DNA of 64,000 nt from Pseudomonas inefficax (lineage in GTDB: Bacteria; Pseudomonadota; Gammaproteobacteria; Pseudomonadales; Pseudomonadaceae): positions 1 through 64,000 of the forward strand of contig NZ_OPYN01000164.1 of assembly GCF_900277125.1 (NCBI RefSeq). The letters run 5' to 3'. Shown one piece after another: positions 1 to 8,984 of the stretch. Position 1 is the first letter of the stretch. The number at the start of each line of letters is the position of its first letter. The notes beneath the pieces are model-generated. The model did no database searches and was not told the DNA's origin. It saw only the letters and a list, made by a program, of their open reading frames with translations. The position numbers were made by a program, and so were the translations under genes.

Positions 1-3000
1 CTGATCAATGGCCTGTCCAGCCTGCTGGCCGCCGGTGCGACGTTCTACGACGGTGGCAACATCATCCTCGGTGGCAGCGGCAGTGACCTGATCGAAGGCC
101 GTGGCGGCGACGATATCCTCGATGGTGACAAGTGGCTGAACGTGCGCATCAGCGTGCGCGCCAACAGCGACGGCACCGGCCCGGAAATCGCCAGCTACGA
201 CAGCATGGAGCCGATGGTGCCGCTGATGCTCAATGGCACCTACAACCCGGGCCAGCTGGTGATCGTCCGTGAAATCCTCAACGGCACCGACAGCTACGAC
301 ACGGCGGTGTTCTCGGGGGTGGCCACCGACTATAGCGTGGTGGTCGATGGCAATTCGGTGATTGTCACCGACCTGGTGGACGGGCGTGATGGTGTCGACC
401 GCCTGACCGGTATCGAGCGCCTGCAGTTCTCCGACAGCGCTCAGGCTTCCGGTGTGGGCACTGCCGTCAACGCCGGCCCGACGGGCCACCTGGCGATCCT
501 CGACGCTGTCACCGGCCTGCGTAACGACGCATCGGTCAGCGGCCAGTTGCTGCGGGTCAGCAACGTGGCGGTGCACGATGCCGACAACGTCAGCGCCACC
601 AACGCGAGCGGCGCCATCAACGGCCCTGTAGCGTACTACTGGCAAGTCGAGACCCTGCCAGGTTCGGGGGTCTATGAAGACATTACCTTCGTCGCTGCTG
701 GCGAAGTTTCCCGGGCCACCGGCGCCACCTACCGGGTCACGGACGATGTGGCGGGGCTGAACATCCGTGTACGGGCGGTGTATCAGGACACCAAGGGCAC
801 GCTGGAAATTGTCGATTCGTCGCCGAACAGCGCACCGACTGCCGGGCCGACCGTGACCGGGCTGCTGGTGCAGAACCAGACCCTCACCGCCAACACGGCG
901 ACCATCGTCGATGCCGACGGCCTGAGCAACCCGCAGTTCACCTTCCAGTGGCAGTCCAACCGGGGGCTCGGCTGGGTCAATATTGCCGGCGCCATCAGCA
1001 GCACCTTTGTCCTTACCCAGGACCAGGTGGGGCAGAACATGCGGGTGGTGGTCAGCTACGTGGATGACATCGGCGTGCATGAAAGCATCGCTTCCGACAT
1101 CCTCGACCCGGTGGCCAACGTCAACGATGCGCCTACCGGTGCCGTGCTGATCAGCGACACCACGCCAGCCTTGGGGCAGACGTTGACGGCGCTTACCGGC
1201 ACTATTGCCGACCTGGACGGGCTGGGTGCGTTCAGCTTCCAGTGGCAGCAAGGTACTGGTGGCATCTTCACCAACATCATTGGTGCCACTGCGGCCACCT
1301 TTACCCCGGGGCTCGACCAGGGAGGCCAGCAACTGCAGGTGATCGTGCGCTATACCGACGCCTTCGGCGCGCAGGAGTCACTCACCTCGGCTGCGACTGC
1401 TGCAGTGCCTGCGTTGACACTGGTCGGCACCAATGGCGCCGATATCCTGATCGGTAGTGCGGGCAATGACGTGATCTCTGGCCTGGACGGTGCCGATCAG
1501 CTGTTTGGCGGGCTTGGCAACGACATTCTCAACGGTGGGCTTGGCGCGGATGCCATGAACGGTGGTGGTGGCAACGACACCTTCGTGGTCGACAACGTCG
1601 GCGATACGGTGATCGAGGCGCTTAACGGCGGTGTCGATCTGGTGCAGACCAGCCTGGCCAGCTACACACTGGGTGCCAATGTCGAAAACCTGACCTATAC
1701 CGGGGTGGGCAACTTCATCGGTGGAGGTAACGCACTGGATAACATCATCACCGGTGGCGCTGGCAATGACCTGCTCAATGGCGGTGCGGGTGCCGACCGT
1801 CTGGTGGGCGGTCTGGGGAACGACATCTATGTGGTGGATAACGTCGCGGATGTGGTGATCGAGGCCATGGGGGCCGGTACTGATACCGTGCGTACCTCGC
1901 TCGCCAGCTACGGTATGGCCAACAACATCGAAAACCTGATCTATACCGGGGTGGGCAATTTCTTCGGTGGTGGTAACACGCTGGATAACATCATCAGCGG
2001 AGGCGCAGGCAACGACTTGCTCAATGGCGGTATAGGTGCCGACCGTCTGGTGGGTGGTCTCGGTAACGACACCTATATGGTGGATAACGCCGGGGATGTG
2101 GTGATCGAGGCTGCGGGGGCCGGTACTGATACCGTGCGTACCTCGCTCGCTAGCTACGGTATGGCCAACAACATCGAGAATCTGATCTATACCGGGGTGG
2201 GCAATTTCTTCGGTGGTGGTAACACGCTGGACAACGTCATCACCGGTGGCGCTGGCAACGATCTGCTCAATGGCGGTGCGGGTGCCGACCGTCTGGTGGG
2301 TGGTCTGGGGAACGACATCTATGTAGTGGATAACGCCGCTGATGTGGTGATCGAGACCACGGGGGCCGGTACTGATACCGTGCGTACGACGCTAGCCAGC
2401 TACGGTATGGCCAACAACATCGAGAACCTGATCTATACCGGGGTGGGCAATTTCTTCGGTGGTGGTAACACGCTGGACAACATCATCAGCGGAGGCGCAG
2501 GCGACGACTTGCTCAATGGCGGTATAGGTGCCGACCGTCTGGTGGGTGGTCTCGGCAACGACACCTATATGGTGGATAACGCCGGGGATGTGCTGATCGA
2601 GGCTGCGGGGGGCGGTACGGATACAGTGCGTACCACGCTAGCCAGCTACGGCATGGCCGACAACATCGAGAACCTGATTTATACCGGGGTGGGCAACTTC
2701 TTCGGTGGCGGTAATACGCAGGACAACATAATCAGCGGAGGTGCTGGCAACGACGTGCTCAATGGCGGTGTGGGTAACGACCTGCTTAACGGTGGTGCGG
2801 GCAATGACCTGCTCAACGGTGGGGCAGGTAACGACCAACTGCTGGGTGGCATTGGCAACGATACCTTGGACGGTGGCGACGGCAACGACAGCCTGGATGG
2901 TGGTCTCGGCGTCGATATCCTGAACGGTGGGGCAGGCAACGACACGCTGTTTGGCGATGCCGGCAACGACATCCTGTCGGGTGGCAGCGGCAGTGACTTC

Positions 3001-3327
3001 CTCAATGGCGCAGCAGGCGATGATACGGTCAACGGCGGTGCCGGCAATGACACCATGATGGCTACGGATGGCAATGATGTGTTCCAGTTCGCCGCAGGCT
3101 TCGGCAATGACCTGATCATCAACTTCGACAGCAACGCGACGGGTGGGCAGGACCTGCTGGATATCACTGCCTTCAACATCACCGCGGCCACCTTTGCCGC
3201 CAACGTAACCATCGTCGATGACGGCGCGGATACGCTGGTCAGCATCGGTGCTACCGACTCCATCCGCCTGGTCGGAGTGGCGGATGCAACCACGGTGACT
3301 GCAGCGGACTTCAACCTGGCAGGTTGA
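1..3327 (+). CDS. C-terminal part of a large RTX (calcium-binding repeat) secreted protein, 5' end outside window
   Basis: The frame is open from base 1, so the gene begins upstream; about 1108 residues are visible. Order: one RTX-like patch (GGSGSDLIEGRGGDD, about residues 24-38), a linker, three Ig/cadherin-like modules with repeated TLTA..GTI.D.DGL and FQWQ motifs (about 150-460), five 82-residue repeats (about 500-909), a run of GGxGNDxLxG nonapeptides (about 912-1020), and a glycine/aspartate-poor tail ending DFNLAG, as expected for a type I secretion signal. Such C-termini belong to very large exported proteins; the entry sequence (KWLNVRI, then SMEPMVPLML) recalls, from memory, the RTX-tailed haem peroxidases of P. 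putida, but the catalytic part is not in view. No type I secretion genes lie nearby. Family call is firm, specific function is not. Confidence 0.9.
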   Translation: MINGLSSLLAAGATFYDGGNIILGGSGSDLIEGRGGDDILDGDKWLNVRISVRANSDGTGPEIASYDSMEPMVPLMLNGTYNPGQLVIVREILNGTDSYDTAVFSGVATDYSVVVDGNSVIVTDLVDGRDGVDRLTGIERLQFSDSAQASGVGTAVNAGPTGHLAILDAVTGLRNDASVSGQLLRVSNVAVHDADNVSATNASGAINGPVAYYWQVETLPGSGVYEDITFVAAGEVSRATGATYRVTDDVAGLNIRVRAVYQDTKGTLEIVDSSPNSAPTAGPTVTGLLVQNQTLTANTATIVDADGLSNPQFTFQWQSNRGLGWVNIAGAISSTFVLTQDQVGQNMRVVVSYVDDIGVHESIASDILDPVANVNDAPTGAVLISDTTPALGQTLTALTGTIADLDGLGAFSFQWQQGTGGIFTNIIGATAATFTPGLDQGGQQLQVIVRYTDAFGAQESLTSAATAAVPALTLVGTNGADILIGSAGNDVISGLDGADQLFGGLGNDILNGGLGADAMNGGGGNDTFVVDNVGDTVIEALNGGVDLVQTSLASYTLGANVENLTYTGVGNFIGGGNALDNIITGGAGNDLLNGGAGADRLVGGLGNDIYVVDNVADVVIEAMGAGTDTVRTSLASYGMANNIENLIYTGVGNFFGGGNTLDNIISGGAGNDLLNGGIGADRLVGGLGNDTYMVDNAGDVVIEAAGAGTDTVRTSLASYGMANNIENLIYTGVGNFFGGGNTLDNVITGGAGNDLLNGGAGADRLVGGLGNDIYVVDNAADVVIETTGAGTDTVRTTLASYGMANNIENLIYTGVGNFFGGGNTLDNIISGGAGDDLLNGGIGADRLVGGLGNDTYMVDNAGDVLIEAAGGGTDTVRTTLASYGMADNIENLIYTGVGNFFGGGNTQDNIISGGAGNDVLNGGVGNDLLNGGAGNDLLNGGAGNDQLLGGIGNDTLDGGDGNDSLDGGLGVDILNGGAGNDTLFGDAGNDILSGGSGSDFLNGAAGDDTVNGGAGNDTMMATDGNDVFQFAAGFGNDLIINFDSNATGGQDLLDITAFNITAATFAANVTIVDDGADTLVSIGATDSIRLVGVADATTVTAADFNLAG
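1498..2727 (+). repeat. Five tandem 246-bp (82-residue) in-frame repeats in the RTX gene
   Basis: Equivalent codons recur exactly every 246 bp (for example the GADR or GADA codons ending near 1554, 1800, 2046, 2292 and 2538). The first copy (1498-1743) is diverged. The next four alternate in sequence type A-B-A-B: A carries NGGAGADR and NDIYVVDN, B carries NGGIGADR and NDTYMVDN. The likely history is duplication of a 492-bp A-B pair. Confidence 0.9.
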
Positions 3328-3348
3328 GGGACTTAGAGGATGTGGCAA

Positions 3349-3467
3349 GGGCCGCTCTGCGGCCCATTCGCGGGCAAGCCCGCTCCCACGGGAATATCAC
3401 TGGCCTCTGGCTTGGTAACACCCCTGTGGGAGCGGGCTTGCCGGCGATTGGGCCGCAAAGCGGCCCC
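3349..3467. repeat. REP pair, inverted (GGGCTTGCC type)
   Basis: Two REP elements face each other between the convergent RTX gene and ttdB. The outer ends are GGGCCGC/GCGGCCC hairpins and the inner parts are CGGGCAAGCCCGCTCCCAC and its inverse. It probably also acts as a bidirectional transcription end. Confidence 0.85.
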
Positions 3468-3480
3468 ATGTCGCAAGCAG

Positions 3481-4089
3481 TTACTTGATGAACCGCACCT
3501 GGCTGTTGATCTTCTCGATCACCGCCCCCTTGCGCTCGTTGAACCGGGCCTTGTTCTGCTCGAACAGGTTGTTGCCCTTGGTATCAATGGAGATAATCAA
3601 CGGGCCGAACTCGCGCACGCGGTTCACCCACAGCGTCTCCGGCATGCCCAGGTCCTGCCATTCCGCACGCTCGATCTCTTCCACCTGGGTCGCCGCCAGC
3701 ACCGCGCAACCGCCCGGGAACACGGCATGCACTGCCTTGTTCTCCAGGCAACCGGTCGTGGTCTCCGGGCCCATGCCGCCCTTGCCGACAATCAGCTTCA
3801 CGCCGGTCTGTTCGATGAACTGCTTCTCGAACTTTTCCATGCGCATGCTGGTGGTCGGGCCGATGGAGACCATCTCGAAGCTGCCATCGTCCTTCTTCCT
3901 GACGATGGGGCCTGCGTGGAAAATCGCGCCGCCACGCAAGTCGACCGGCAGCTCGCGGCCCAGTTCGATGAGGCGACGGTGGGCAACGTCACGGCAGGTC
4001 ACCAGCTGGCCGGTGAGGTAGACCACATCGCCCACGTTGAGGTTGGCCAGGTCTTCGTCGCTGATGGGTGTGCTCAGGATCTTTTTCAC
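3481..4089 (-). CDS. ttdB: L(+)-tartrate dehydratase beta subunit
   Basis: 202 residues, the C-terminal fumarase (Fe-S hydro-lyase beta) fold, with the family stretches TGQLVTCRDVAHRRL (about 27-41), GPTTSMRM and GKGGM. With TtdA it should dehydrate L(+)-tartrate to oxaloacetate in the cytoplasm. The start overlaps the stop of ttdA by four bases (ATGA), so the two are translationally coupled. Two-subunit class I fumarases have the same architecture; TtdA identity and the neighbouring carrier and LysR gene favour tartrate, but fumarate or a methylated or hydroxylated analogue remains possible. Confidence 0.85.
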   Translation of the reverse strand: MKKILSTPISDEDLANLNVGDVVYLTGQLVTCRDVAHRRLIELGRELPVDLRGGAIFHAGPIVRKKDDGSFEMVSIGPTTSMRMEKFEKQFIEQTGVKLIVGKGGMGPETTTGCLENKAVHAVFPGGCAVLAATQVEEIERAEWQDLGMPETLWVNRVREFGPLIISIDTKGNNLFEQNKARFNERKGAVIEKINSQVRFIK

Positions 4090-4985
4090 AGTACTACCCC
4101 TTCGTGCGAGAGGATGTCGTAGGACAGGTCGGCGTTGATGCGGATCTTGCCGCGACGGTGCGCCCAGCAGCCGGTGGATACCGCTACACCGATGGTGGAT
4201 GGATGGCGGGCCGAAGACTCGATGTTCACGCCCATCACGCTGCTGTTGCCGGTCAGACCTTGCGGGCCGATGCCGATTTCGTTGAGGCCATCCTCCAGCA
4301 ACTTTTCCATCATCGCCGCGCTTTCGTTGGGGTGGCTGGAGTCCACGTCGCGCAGGATGGCCTTCTTCGACAGGCGTGCCGCTGTCTCTACCGAGGTCGA
4401 TACCCCTACACCCACCAGCAGTGGCGGGCAGGCGTTGACACCGCGCGAGGTGATGACATCGAAGACGAACTCGGTCACCCCTTCATAGCCTTGCCCCGGC
4501 ATCAGTACCTTGGCCGAGCCCGGCAGGGTGCAGCCGCCGCCGGCCATGTACACGTCGACGATGGCGTAGTCGGCATCGGGGATGATTTCCCAATCCAGCC
4601 ACGGGATCTTCGAGCCGGTGTTGGTGCCGGTGTTCTTCTCGATGAAGGTTTCCACCGCATTGTGGCGCAGCGGCCCCTGGATGGTGGCCTCCCTGGTGGC
4701 GTTCTCGAGGATCCCTTCCATCTCGCCCAGCAGCGGGAAGCGCGCGCCGGCCGAGACGAAATACTGGATGACGCCGGTGTCCTGGCAGCTTGGCCGGTTG
4801 AGCTTGTCGGCGTATTCCTGGTTGTCGGCCATCGAGTCGTACACGGCGATGGCCAGCGGGTTGGTTTCGGCGGCGCGCAACTTGGCGGTCTTTTCCTTGA
4901 CGTCGCGGGGCAGGCGCTTGCCGATATAGGCGGTGAACTTGGCCATCACGTCGGTAAGCGATGACACGGCTGTTTCTTTGTCCAT
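4086..4985 (-). CDS. ttdA: L(+)-tartrate dehydratase alpha subunit
   Basis: 299 residues, Fe-S hydro-lyase alpha fold. The three cysteines expected to hold the 4Fe-4S cluster are visible: C67 (RPSCQDTG), C186 (NACPP) and C273 (STGCWAHR). Segments such as GPLRHNAVE, VYMAGGGCTLPG and IGPQGLTGNSSVMGV match my memory of E. coli TtdA almost residue for residue, and the length fits (about 300). A GAGG ribosome site precedes the ATG. It lies 54 bases downstream of the carrier gene, so carrier-ttdA-ttdB is probably one leftward transcript. Confidence 0.87.
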   Translation of the reverse strand: MDKETAVSSLTDVMAKFTAYIGKRLPRDVKEKTAKLRAAETNPLAIAVYDSMADNQEYADKLNRPSCQDTGVIQYFVSAGARFPLLGEMEGILENATREATIQGPLRHNAVETFIEKNTGTNTGSKIPWLDWEIIPDADYAIVDVYMAGGGCTLPGSAKVLMPGQGYEGVTEFVFDVITSRGVNACPPLLVGVGVSTSVETAARLSKKAILRDVDSSHPNESAAMMEKLLEDGLNEIGIGPQGLTGNSSVMGVNIESSARHPSTIGVAVSTGCWAHRRGKIRINADLSYDILSHEGVVL

Positions 4986-5039
4986 GATTATTTCCTCACT
5001 GCATCACAAGGCGGGTTCTTTTTGCTGTTTTTCGAAAGG

Positions 5040-6383
5040 TCAGGGTGCGGGTGTGCCGGCCTCCATGCGTGCAAGGGCAGGGTGCGGCGCAGCGGCCTCG
5101 GGTTCGGGGGCGGGTTCGACCGGCAGTTGGCCGTCCAGGGCCTGGGCCATGCGCTGCTTGTCCAGCGCACCCACCCAGTTGGCGATGGCCACGGTGCCGA
5201 CCGCGTTGCCGATGGTGTTGGTGATGGCCCGGGCTTCGGACATGAAGCGGTCCACCCCCAGCAGCAGGACCATGCCGGCCACCGGGATGTTGTCCATGGT
5301 CGCCAGGGTCGCGGCCAGGGTGATGAAGCCCGAGCCGGTTACGCCTGCAGAGCCTTTGGAGGTGAGCAGCAGCACACCCAGCACGATCAGTTGGTCCATC
5401 AGGGTCAACGGTGTGTTGGTGGCCTGGGCGATGAAGATGGCGGCCATGGTGTAGTAGATGCACTGGCCGTCCGGGTTGAAGGTAAGGCCCGAGGGAATCA
5501 CCAGGCCGACCACAGGCTTGGAAACGCCAACCTTTTCCAGCTTGTTCATCAGTTGCGGCACTACCGACTCGGATGAGCTGGTACCCAGTACCGTGAACAG
5601 CTCTTCCTTCAGGTACTTGAGGAACTTCCACAGGTTGAAGCCGCACAGCCGGGCAATGGCGCCCAGCACCACCACCACGAACAGGAAGCAGGTCAGGTAC
5701 ATGGTCGCCATGAGCTTGCCCAGCGAAACGATCGAGCCCAGCCCGTACTTGCCCACGGTGAAAGCCATGGCCCCGCAAGCGGCCAGCGGTGCCACGCGCA
5801 TGATCATGCCGACGATGAAGAACATGCCGTGGGAGAACGCTTCCAGCACATCCACCATCGGCTTGCCGCGCGGGCCCAGGTGCGAGAGGGCGATACCGAA
5901 CAGGGTGCTGAACAGCAGGATTGGCAGGATCTCGTTCTTGGCGAAGGCATCGGTCACGCTGCCGGGTATCACATGCAGCAGGAAGTCGATGAAGCCGCCG
6001 TTGTTGCCGGCTGCCGCGGCGGTGTAGGTGGAAATGCTCTTGGCATCGAGGGTGGCGGGGTCGACGTTCATGCCCTGGCCGGGCTGCACGATGTTGACCA
6101 CCACCAGCCCCAGCACCAGGGCAAAGGTGGACAGCACTTCGAAGTAGATAAGCGCGCGCACGCCGACGCGGCCGAGTTCCTTCATGTTTTCCATCTTGGC
6201 GATGCCAAGCACCACCGTGGCGAAGATGATCGGGGCGAAGACCATCTTGATGAGTTTGATGAAGGCATCACCGACGGGCTTCAGGTCAGCGCCAACCTGT
6301 GGCCAGAACACCCCGATCAGCACCCCGAGGGTTACGCCGATCAATACCTGTACGTAGAGCTTGCCGAACAATCGCTTGGCCAT
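5040..6383 (-). CDS. DctA-like dicarboxylate:cation symporter with a variant substrate-binding motif
   Basis: 447 residues, DAACS family: eight membrane segments and two hairpin loops. Hairpin 1 carries GTSSSESVVPQL (about 273-284), which is the normal serine-rich loop. Segment 7 reads SGLTFNPDGQ where DctA normally has TGYSFNLDGT, from memory, so the cation/substrate site differs from housekeeping DctA. Hairpin 2 (TSKGSAGVTGSGF) is normal. The C-terminal tail is long and Pro/Ala-rich. Being first gene before ttdAB, it most likely imports tartrate or a related C4 dicarboxylate across the inner membrane with sodium or protons. Confidence 0.83.
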   Translation of the reverse strand: MAKRLFGKLYVQVLIGVTLGVLIGVFWPQVGADLKPVGDAFIKLIKMVFAPIIFATVVLGIAKMENMKELGRVGVRALIYFEVLSTFALVLGLVVVNIVQPGQGMNVDPATLDAKSISTYTAAAAGNNGGFIDFLLHVIPGSVTDAFAKNEILPILLFSTLFGIALSHLGPRGKPMVDVLEAFSHGMFFIVGMIMRVAPLAACGAMAFTVGKYGLGSIVSLGKLMATMYLTCFLFVVVVLGAIARLCGFNLWKFLKYLKEELFTVLGTSSSESVVPQLMNKLEKVGVSKPVVGLVIPSGLTFNPDGQCIYYTMAAIFIAQATNTPLTLMDQLIVLGVLLLTSKGSAGVTGSGFITLAATLATMDNIPVAGMVLLLGVDRFMSEARAITNTIGNAVGTVAIANWVGALDKQRMAQALDGQLPVEPAPEPEAAAPHPALARMEAGTPAP

Positions 6384-6540
6384 TGCCGTCTCCGAATTAT
6401 TGTTGTGAGTCGGATTTATCTGGCGGCCGGGCTGCTCGTGAGGGTGCAGGTCACACCTGGCCTTGGCGGCCGAAGAGCCCAGCTTTGTTGTGGTTAATCA
6501 CGCAGGGCAAAAGGTAATGGTTTTTCAAAAATGCTGTAAT

Positions 6541-6562
6541 ACAATGAAATTCAACTCATTGT
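6541..6562. promoter_or_regulatory. Candidate LysR operator in the carrier/LysR divergent promoter
   Basis: A perfect inverted repeat with arms ACAATGA (6541-6547) and TCATTGT (6556-6562) and an 8-base spacer lies 16 bases before the LysR start. It has the size and position of a LysR-type autoregulatory site. Function is inferred. Confidence 0.5.
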
Positions 6563-6578
6563 TTCCCTCAGGTTAATT

Positions 6579-7490
6579 ATGAATCCGGTATCGGAACTGG
6601 CTTTCTTCACCCAGTTGATCAGGGTGGGCAGCCTGGCGGGCACCGCGCGCGAACTGAACCTGACCCCGCCAGCGGTCTCCAAGCGCCTGGCGCAGCTGGA
6701 ACAGCGCCTGGGCGTACGCCTGCTCAACCGCACCACACGCAGCATCAGCCTGACGGCCGAGGGCGAGACCTATTTGGTGAATGCCCGGCGGATATTGGGC
6801 GAAATCGAAGAAATGGAGCGCCAGGTGTCCAGCAGCCGTGCCGAGCCGAAGGGGTTGTTGCGGGTCAATGCACCGCTGGGTTTTGGCCGTACCCATGTGG
6901 GGCCGGCGGTGTCCTCGTTTGCCCGGCGCTACCCCGAGGTGGAAGTGCAGTTGCACCTGACCGACCGGCCGATTGCCCTGCCGAACGATGCCATCGACGT
7001 GGCTATTCGCTTTGGCGAGTTGCCGGATTCGCGGCTGATTGCCCGCAAGATTGCGGCCAACCGCCGGCGTTTATGTGCCGCGCCCAGCTACCTGGAGGCG
7101 CACGGCACCCCCGAAGCACCGAAAGACCTGGCCAGCCACAACTGCATCGTGCTGCGCCAGAACGACGCAGCGTTCGGCATCTGGCGGCTCAGCCGTGGCA
7201 AGCAGAGTGAGTCGGTAAAGGTGCATGGCAGCCTCAGTACCAACGATGGCGAGGTGGCCCTGAACTGGGCGCTGGACGGGCAGGGGATTTTGCTGCGCGC
7301 CGAGTGGAACCTGGCCGACCATTTGCGCAGCGGGCGCCTGGTGGAGGTGTTGGGCGACTACCAGACGCCGCCGGCGGATATCTATGCGGTGTACCTGGAA
7401 CGCCTGAACCTGTCGGCCAAGGTGTCGTGCTTCGTCGAGCACCTGAGGGCTTTCTTCCGCCAAGGGGACAGCCTGGCAGCGTGGCATTGA
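6579..7490 (+). CDS. LysR-family regulator, probable control of the tartrate operon
   Basis: 303 residues. N-terminal winged helix-turn-helix (about 1-62; VGSLAGTARELNLTPPAVSK is the recognition region), then a substrate-binding-like sensor domain (about 90-295) of the CrgA/DsdC-type subgroup (LTAEGE, RVNAPLGFGR). It is divergent from the carrier-ttdAB operon with 195 bases between starts, the classic LysR arrangement, so it is probably the tartrate-responsive activator analogous to TtdR. The ATG follows CAGGTTAATT, a weak ribosome site, within an AT-rich promoter. Confidence 0.8.
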   Translation: MNPVSELAFFTQLIRVGSLAGTARELNLTPPAVSKRLAQLEQRLGVRLLNRTTRSISLTAEGETYLVNARRILGEIEEMERQVSSSRAEPKGLLRVNAPLGFGRTHVGPAVSSFARRYPEVEVQLHLTDRPIALPNDAIDVAIRFGELPDSRLIARKIAANRRRLCAAPSYLEAHGTPEAPKDLASHNCIVLRQNDAAFGIWRLSRGKQSESVKVHGSLSTNDGEVALNWALDGQGILLRAEWNLADHLRSGRLVEVLGDYQTPPADIYAVYLERLNLSAKVSCFVEHLRAFFRQGDSLAAWH

Positions 7491-7551
7491 GGCCTTTCGC
7501 ACAGGCGATCGCGTTATACTCCGCGCCTTTGCCCATGCCCGGAATCCGCCC

Positions 7552-8037
7552 ATGCGCCAGGTTTTGCTCATCGTCGATGTCCAGTCCACCTTCAGCCCGC
7601 CCGAGTGGCTGGTCGATGGCTTGCGCCGGTTGTCGGCGAACATCCCCACCATCGCGTCGGTCGAATTGCACGATGAGCAGGCCACGCCGTTCGAGCGGCA
7701 GCTTGGCTGGCACCCGGCGGCCGAGGACGAAAGCCTCATCGAGGCCGACCAGGTGTTCGTCAAGCATGGCTACGGGCAAAGCACCGAGGCTGTCGACTAC
7801 ATCAAGAAATTGGGTGTGGAGCGCGTGCTGGTATGTGGGTTGCAGACCGAAACCTGTGTGCTGGCTGCCGGTTTCGCCTTGTTCGATGCAGGGTTGATGC
7901 CCACCCTGGTCACCGACATGACGGTAGGTTCTTCGCTCGACAGGTCGGGCAAGCTGGGCATCGAACTGTGGAAGCATCACTTCCGCCAGGTCACCACCTC
8001 GGCCGAAGTGCTCGCCGAAGTGGCTGTACCAAGCTAG
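7552..8037 (+). CDS. Isochorismatase-fold cysteine hydrolase
   Basis: 161 residues. The catalytic triad is readable: D9 (LIVDVQ), K71 (FVKHGYG) and C102 (TETCVLAAG), with the usual non-prolyl cis-peptide region (CGLQTE) just before the cysteine. The family hydrolyses amides (nicotinamidase, N-carbamoylsarcosine amidase) or vinyl ethers; the substrate here is not evident. It stands alone, 61 bases after the LysR gene, with a TATACT -10-like box at 7515-7520 that suggests its own promoter. Confidence 0.85.
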   Translation: MRQVLLIVDVQSTFSPPEWLVDGLRRLSANIPTIASVELHDEQATPFERQLGWHPAAEDESLIEADQVFVKHGYGQSTEAVDYIKKLGVERVLVCGLQTETCVLAAGFALFDAGLMPTLVTDMTVGSSLDRSGKLGIELWKHHFRQVTTSAEVLAEVAVPS

Positions 8038-8052
8038 CGCTTGCAGGCCCAT

Positions 8053-8241
8053 TCTCATGGAACTGCACATAACTCATTGAATTAGCAGGGACCCTGTGGG
8101 AGCGGCTTTAGCCGCGAACACCGGCGCAGCCGGTGCCATGCACCGCGTTGGGTTCTTCGCGGCTAAAGCCGCTCCCACAGGGTACGAGGATCGCTTGCGA
8201 ATTCAGTTATCTGTGCGACAGCGCAGCCCAAAGGGCTGGGC
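8053..8241. repeat. 189-bp composite repeat (unique flank + REP pair + CAGCCC/GGGCTG hairpin), copy 1
   Basis: Begins TCTCATGGAACTGCAC, continues through an inverted REP pair of the GGCTTTAGCC type (8092-8182) and ends with GCGCAGCCCAAAGGGCTGGGC-type hairpin sequence. It is collinear with 51303-51491 over the same 189 bases and partly with 12829-12971. It separates the convergent hydrolase and pirin genes and may terminate both. Confidence 0.85.
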
Positions 8242-8285
8242 AATCCACAGGGAAACACCTGCATGCGAACTTGCAAGGACAGGCC

Positions 8286-8984
8286 TCAGGCCACATCCAC
8301 CAGCACGATCTCGCTGTCCTCGATGGCGGTCACCCGCAGCACCTCCTCCTGCTCGATCGCCACGCCATCACGCGCCTTGGCACGCAGCCCGTTGACTTCC
8401 ACCAGCCCCTTGGCCGGCACCAGGTAGCCCCGGCGTGCAGCATCGAAACGGTATTCGGCGGTTTCACCTGCACGCAGGGTGGCTGCCACCAATCGCGCAT
8501 CGGTGCGGATCTGCAGGCTGTCCTCATCGCCCGCACGGCCACTGGCCAGGGTCACAAAGCCTTCCCCACGCTCACCTTTGGGAAACGGCCGGCTACCCCA
8601 TTGCGGTGCTTCGCCGGTACGTTCCGGCACGATCCAGATCTGGAAAATACGTGTGTCGACGTCTTCCAGGTTGTACTCGCTGTGCACAATGCCGGTACCG
8701 GCGCTCATCACCTGCACGTCACCGGCTTCGGTACGGCCCTTGTTGCCCAGGCTGTCCTGATGGGTAATCGCGCCCTCACGCACATAGGTGATGATTTCCA
8801 TATCGCGGTGCGGGTGCGGTGGAAAGCCGCTGCCGGCAGCGATCAGGTCGTCGTTCCACACCCGCAGGTTGCCCCAGTGCATGCGTGCCGGGTCGTAGTA
8901 CTCGGCAAACGAGAAATGGTGGTGGGCGTCGAGCCAGCCGTGGTTGGCGTGGCCGAGGCTTTCGAACGGTCGCAGTTGCAGCAT
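8286..8984 (-). CDS. Pirin family protein (quercetinase-like)
   Basis: 232 residues, bicupin fold. The metal ligands of the family are present: H57 and H59 (PPHPHRDMEI), H101 and E103 (GIVHSEYN). Pirins of this YhhW type bind iron or nickel and some have quercetin 2,3-dioxygenase activity; the physiological role in bacteria is mostly unknown. Cytoplasmic, no signal peptide. It is divergent from the helicase gene and convergent with the hydrolase, so it is probably monocistronic. Confidence 0.9.
   Translation of the reverse strand: MLQLRPFESLGHANHGWLDAHHHFSFAEYYDPARMHWGNLRVWNDDLIAAGSGFPPHPHRDMEIITYVREGAITHQDSLGNKGRTEAGDVQVMSAGTGIVHSEYNLEDVDTRIFQIWIVPERTGEAPQWGSRPFPKGERGEGFVTLASGRAGDEDSLQIRTDARLVAATLRAGETAEYRFDAARRGYLVPAKGLVEVNGLRAKARDGVAIEQEEVLRVTAIEDSEIVLVDVA

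Noticed and set aside
1498..2727. Tandem 246-bp repeats considered as a non-coding satellite or recombination artefact
   Set aside because: The frame is kept through all copies and each encodes a plausible RTX-type module.
2638..3348. Two minus-strand open frames under the RTX repeats
   Set aside because: They arise from the period of the RTX codons; repetitive Val/Ala or Ser/Pro composition, no ribosome site.
3481..4985. ttdAB considered as a two-subunit housekeeping fumarase
   Set aside because: TtdA-like segments, a variant carrier and a divergent LysR fit tartrate better, though fumarase activity cannot be excluded.
8092..8182. Regular palindromic repeats considered as a CRISPR array
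   Set aside because: Copies are single pairs dispersed over the window, inverted rather than direct, without spacers: REP elements.
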